From Vitrella brassicaformis (taxonomy: Eukaryota > Sar > Vitrellaceae), in assembly GCA_001179505.1 (NCBI GenBank), contig CDMY01000022.1, positions 14,340 through 47,427 of the forward strand: a stretch of 33,088 nucleotides of DNA, in the 5' to 3' direction. Positions 30,144-33,088 of this stretch are shown piece after piece (position 1 is the stretch's first letter; every line of letters starts with the position of its first letter). The notes below the pieces were generated by a model, which was not told the origin of the DNA, made no database searches, and was given only the letters and a program-made list of their open reading frames with translations. A program made the position numbers and the translations under genes.

Positions 30144-30728
30144 CGTCAGTGAATACCTCCTGGCCGCCGCCCTCGAATGCCGGCACGAGTGTGGTGAACT
30201 CGCGCAGGAAGGACCTTGGCATGATGGGCCCGTTCTCCGAGCCCTCCTCCACCATGCCCATCTGGTGCAGCACCCCGGCCGTCTCGTTGTAGAAGGCGCA
30301 CTCATAGTCGGAGGGGATCTTGAGGACGTACAGGCCCAGGCAGCCGATCGGCGCAGTAGCGAATGTGGCGTCGTTGTCGACAGGCCTGACGTTGCGGCCT
30401 ATGAGGTGGTTCCTCCACGCCTAAAGGCATCCAGGCATAGATACGGCCAGATACAAAACAGGTGGGTGTGGCTGTCTGTCTCTGTGTGTGTGGGTGTGGG
30501 TGTGGGTGTGTGTGTTGAGCGTCATACGGCGGGGAATTGCAGGTATTCCTTGACGAAGGGCTTGAACTGGTTGAAGGACTGCAGCACCGCGTTGGCGTAG
30601 CAGCTGTTGCCGAGGTTGCGCATCCTGATGGACAAACAACACAACACAACACAACACAACACAACACATTGGTGACGGACGCCCCACATGTGCAGCTGTG
30701 TCCGCCTCTTCCCCTCCCTGTCCCTCCG

Positions 30729-30764
<36 letters not shown>

Positions 30765-32567
30765 CGTGTGTGTGTGTGTGTGTGTGTGGTCACTCACCCC
30801 GCGCCGCCGGGCGCCCCCCGTCCGGCCCGCAATCGGTTGACTGCGAGGCTCGGCCGGCCTCGACCAGGACGACAGCAAGCCCCACCAGCACCACCAGCAC
30901 CACTGCCGCCCCCGCCACCTCCACGCCCAGCGCCAGCAGCGACATTCTGACGCACCACACGCCCGACCGATACATATGTAGCCACCCATCCATGTGTGTG
31001 GGGTGCAGTGCGTGCGTGCAGTCTTTTCACCTTGGCCGCCAGCGCCCACTTGGGGACGGGGGGAGGGACTGACAGCGTATGAGACCACAGGATAGACACC
31101 ACACCACACCATCGACATGTCCTCAACTGACTGTTTTGTTGCCGTGTGCAAAGGTGCGGTGTGATGTGGTGCGGTGACTGACCGTGGGGTTTGGCCTTTG
31201 GGTGCGCTGCTTTGGGCTGAGCCTTTGCCGCTGGATGGAGAACGGCCCGCAGGTCCGCCGGCCGATTCGCGCCAACGCCACCGCCAACAGCAACACCAAC
31301 ATTACCTCTACCCCCTGAACACACAAATGGACGGACGGCAGGGAAGCAACCGAATGATTTCTCTGTGTGTGGAGCACTTTTCTTTCTGTCTGTGGGTCGA
31401 CTGACCTCGGTTCCGTCCGCCCCCCGCCCCACCCCGTCCTTGCCCACTGCGATTCGGTGCCGCCCCGCCGTCCTGGCCACGGTAACCACCGCGACCACCT
31501 CCACCACCACCACCTCCCCCGCCAGCACCCCGTCCAGCACCGATCCCACCTGTTGACGACGTGACAGTGGACAACACACGCCCCATGTGTGTTTGTTTGC
31601 CGGGTGGGCGATGTCGATGAGGGGAGGGATGGGGAGAGGGGAGGGTAGCTTACCTGACGAGTGCAGGGCGTTTGCGCGCGGGTCTTTGTGTCGGCCACGT
31701 GGCTTGAACAGCACGGGCCCCTGCTGCATTCTGCCGATGCCGCCGACGCCGCCCATGGCGCCGCCCAGCGGTGGCGGGCCGGGGTTGACGTCAGGCTGCC
31801 CGCGTTCAGGCGGGATGTAGCTACTGCTGTAGTTGTAGTTGTAGTTGCCCTGGCCCATCATCTGGCTGCTGGACGACATGGAAAACATCATGTGGGGGTT
31901 CGTGGGCTTGTAGCCGTCGTCGTTGGGGTTCTCGCCACCTGACCGATGGAGGGATGGAATGGAATGGGTGGACACACACACACACACACAGAGGAGAGGG
32001 GTGTGGCGGGGTGTGGTGTGGTGTGGGGGGGTGTGGGGTGTTGGTGTGTTGGTAACCTCGTTTGCGTCTGAACAGGGCGCCGTCTTTGACGTTGGGCGGC
32101 TTGAGTTGGGGGAACCTGGCGAAGAAGACCCTGAGCTGGTCTTGCCGGGGGTAGAAGTTGACCTGGCGGTTGCTGCCAGTCTCGATGCAGGTGATGTGCT
32201 GGACGTCCCCCTTGCTGTTCATGATCGCCTTGACAGACTGAGAGTTAATCTGACGGACGCACAGATATCAGATATCAAAAACAAACACCGCGTCACTTTT
32301 CGGTCACCGCCACACGATTCATCCGCCCGTCCACGTGTGTGCAGGTGATTCGTGATTCGTCGCTCACTCACTCACCGTGAGCTGGAGACTCCCGAGTCCA
32401 TCGGCAGGTGATAGTTTGATGACGAGGAACCTGCCCTTGAGCTCGAGCGTTTTGATGTGGGCGTACTCACTGCACGCCCCGTCGCTCTGGTGAGCCACCG
32501 TCACGCGGCAGTCCATCTCAGCCTCCTTTCGGCGTCCAGCCATCAGCTCCGCCCCTTCCATGTCCAT
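27526..32567 (-). CDS. Ubiquitin-specific protease (USP, peptidase C19) with RGG-like and acidic insertions
   Basis: Exons: 32567-32376, 32249-32057, 31938-31654, 31549-31406, 31314-31183, 31068-31031, 30946-30798, 30624-30528, 30420-30157, 30089-29899, 29786-28872, 28782-28725, 28636-28506, 28410-28361, 28241-27952, 27863-27816, 27726-27526; all in frame, about 1125 residues. The Cys box GMRNLGNSCYANAVLQSFNQ has catalytic C386. The His box HQSGSMRSGHYVCYAR has H1037. The WRVFDDSRV block supplies Asp about 1053. All three catalytic elements are present, so an active deubiquitinase is likely. Two zinc-finger CxxC pairs, CCISC and CDVCG, are split by about 300 residues of A/G/E/D-rich sequence, mostly one exon (29786-28872). 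That insert holds a SUMO-interaction-like VIEVEDDD. Residues 1-128 look globular, possibly PH-like as in USP37. Residues about 130-375 are G/R/N/Y-rich with RGG-like repeats. The start was chosen at the first ATG before this domain; an upstream exon is possible. Confidence 0.9.
30634..30667. repeat. ACACA pentanucleotide run
   Basis: Tandem AACAC units inside the USP intron 30625-30797. Confidence 0.8.
30729..30788. repeat. CT-then-GT compound microsatellite
   Basis: About 11 CT units followed by about 19 GT units on the plus strand, inside a minus-strand USP intron and next to its donor. On the sense strand it therefore reads CA then GA, opposite to the usual acceptor-side tracts in this window. 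Confidence 0.85.
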
Positions 32568-33011
32568 GACTTCACCTCGGTGATCCGATCTGGGCTGATC
32601 TGCACGCCATACACAGCACACAGCACACGGCGCACGGCGATGGTGGTGCGGCCGCATCCAACACGCTTCCTTGCGCCCTCCCAGCTGACCTTATGGGCTA
32701 TCAGCAGACGACGTCAGATGGGTCATCGGCACGGGGGAAAGAAGATGAGAAGTCCCCGCCATGTTCGAGAATGGCGGCTATCCATACGCAATCAGTATTA
32801 CTGCATCGTCAACAGGACTCTGGCGATGTGACGCGATGATTTCTCCTTCATGGCGCGCTCAGATGCCCTCAAAACCGAACACTGCCGGCCAGGAAACCAA
32901 AGAACGCTCCATCGCGCTCAACGTTTCTGTCGTTTTCTGTCGTGCCGCCGGCATGCCTACGTCTATCGTTCCTCCATAAGCCGACCCCTTTGCTGGCGTA
33001 CCCCACCCATC
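32568..33011. promoter_or_regulatory. Upstream region of the USP gene
   Basis: Contains CACAG/CACAC short repeats at 32610-32635 and otherwise complex sequence. It would hold the USP promoter and 5' untranslated region. A 72-codon plus-strand frame at 32761-32979 shows no family or splice support and is not called. Confidence 0.35.
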
Positions 33012-33088
33012 ATGGATAAGAAGGTGCGCCGAGTGCCACCCCTCCCGTCCATGGTCCGACGGGAAGAGAAGTGTTTGTGGATGTGTGT
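33012..33088 (+). CDS. Possible start of a further gene, truncated by window end
   Basis: An ATG followed by an open frame to the window edge (MDKKVRRVPPLPSMVRREEK, 20 of 25 visible residues). It is basic and not repetitive. It would be divergent from the USP gene. Too short to identify, and it could be chance. Confidence 0.2.
   Translation, partial: MDKKVRRVPPLPSMVRREEKCLWMC

Overview
This window is nuclear DNA of a protist-like eukaryote. Genes carry many short GT-AG introns of about 58-250 bases, and introns and spacers are packed with microsatellites (GT, CT, GGAT, CTGT, GTCG). Proteins have runs of Q, H, G and P and the coding DNA is GC-rich. The style fits an alveolate, possibly the chromerid Vitrella brassicaformis, but no marker in the window proves the species. 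No rRNA, tRNA, CRISPR array or transposase was recognised. A 300-base run of N marks an assembly gap at 10412-10711.

Layout: 1-4990 is almost pure low-complexity spacer. At 5003-6412 (minus) lies an intronless membrane protein with a degenerate LRAT-like domain. Divergent from it, at 6496-6837 (plus), is a small two-helix membrane protein. The stretch 6838-9217 holds coding-like islands that could not be resolved into genes. At 9218-15974 (minus) is a very large pentatricopeptide-repeat (PPR) protein with 18 visible exons plus at least one predicted in the gap. Divergent from it, 16580-19240 (plus) encodes gamma-glutamyl phosphate reductase (proline synthesis) in 16 exons. At 19843-20647 (minus) is a small predicted N-myristoylated protein.

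Right half: 20742-23335 (plus) encodes a NECAP-family endocytic adaptor in 11 exons with a long Q/P-rich tail containing a clathrin box. A strong foldback hairpin at 23608-23721 separates it from 23783-25568 (plus), a four-exon protein with a LON substrate-binding domain. At 26009-27037 (minus) is a candidate basic protein built around a tandemly duplicated pair of exons. At 27526-32567 (minus) is a 17-exon ubiquitin-specific protease of about 1125 residues with RGG-like and acidic low-complexity insertions. A possible partial gene begins at 33012.

The genes look like an ordinary eukaryotic mixture (organelle RNA metabolism, amino acid synthesis, clathrin traffic, deubiquitination), not an operon or a single system. 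Exon boundaries were chosen by hand. For the PPR, reductase, NECAP, LON and USP genes every visible splice junction keeps the reading frame, and this is the main support for those models. The most unusual items are the LRAT-like protein with its catalytic Cys position occupied by Asn, the frame-conserving exon-pair duplication, the USP finger split by about 300 residues, and the hairpin.
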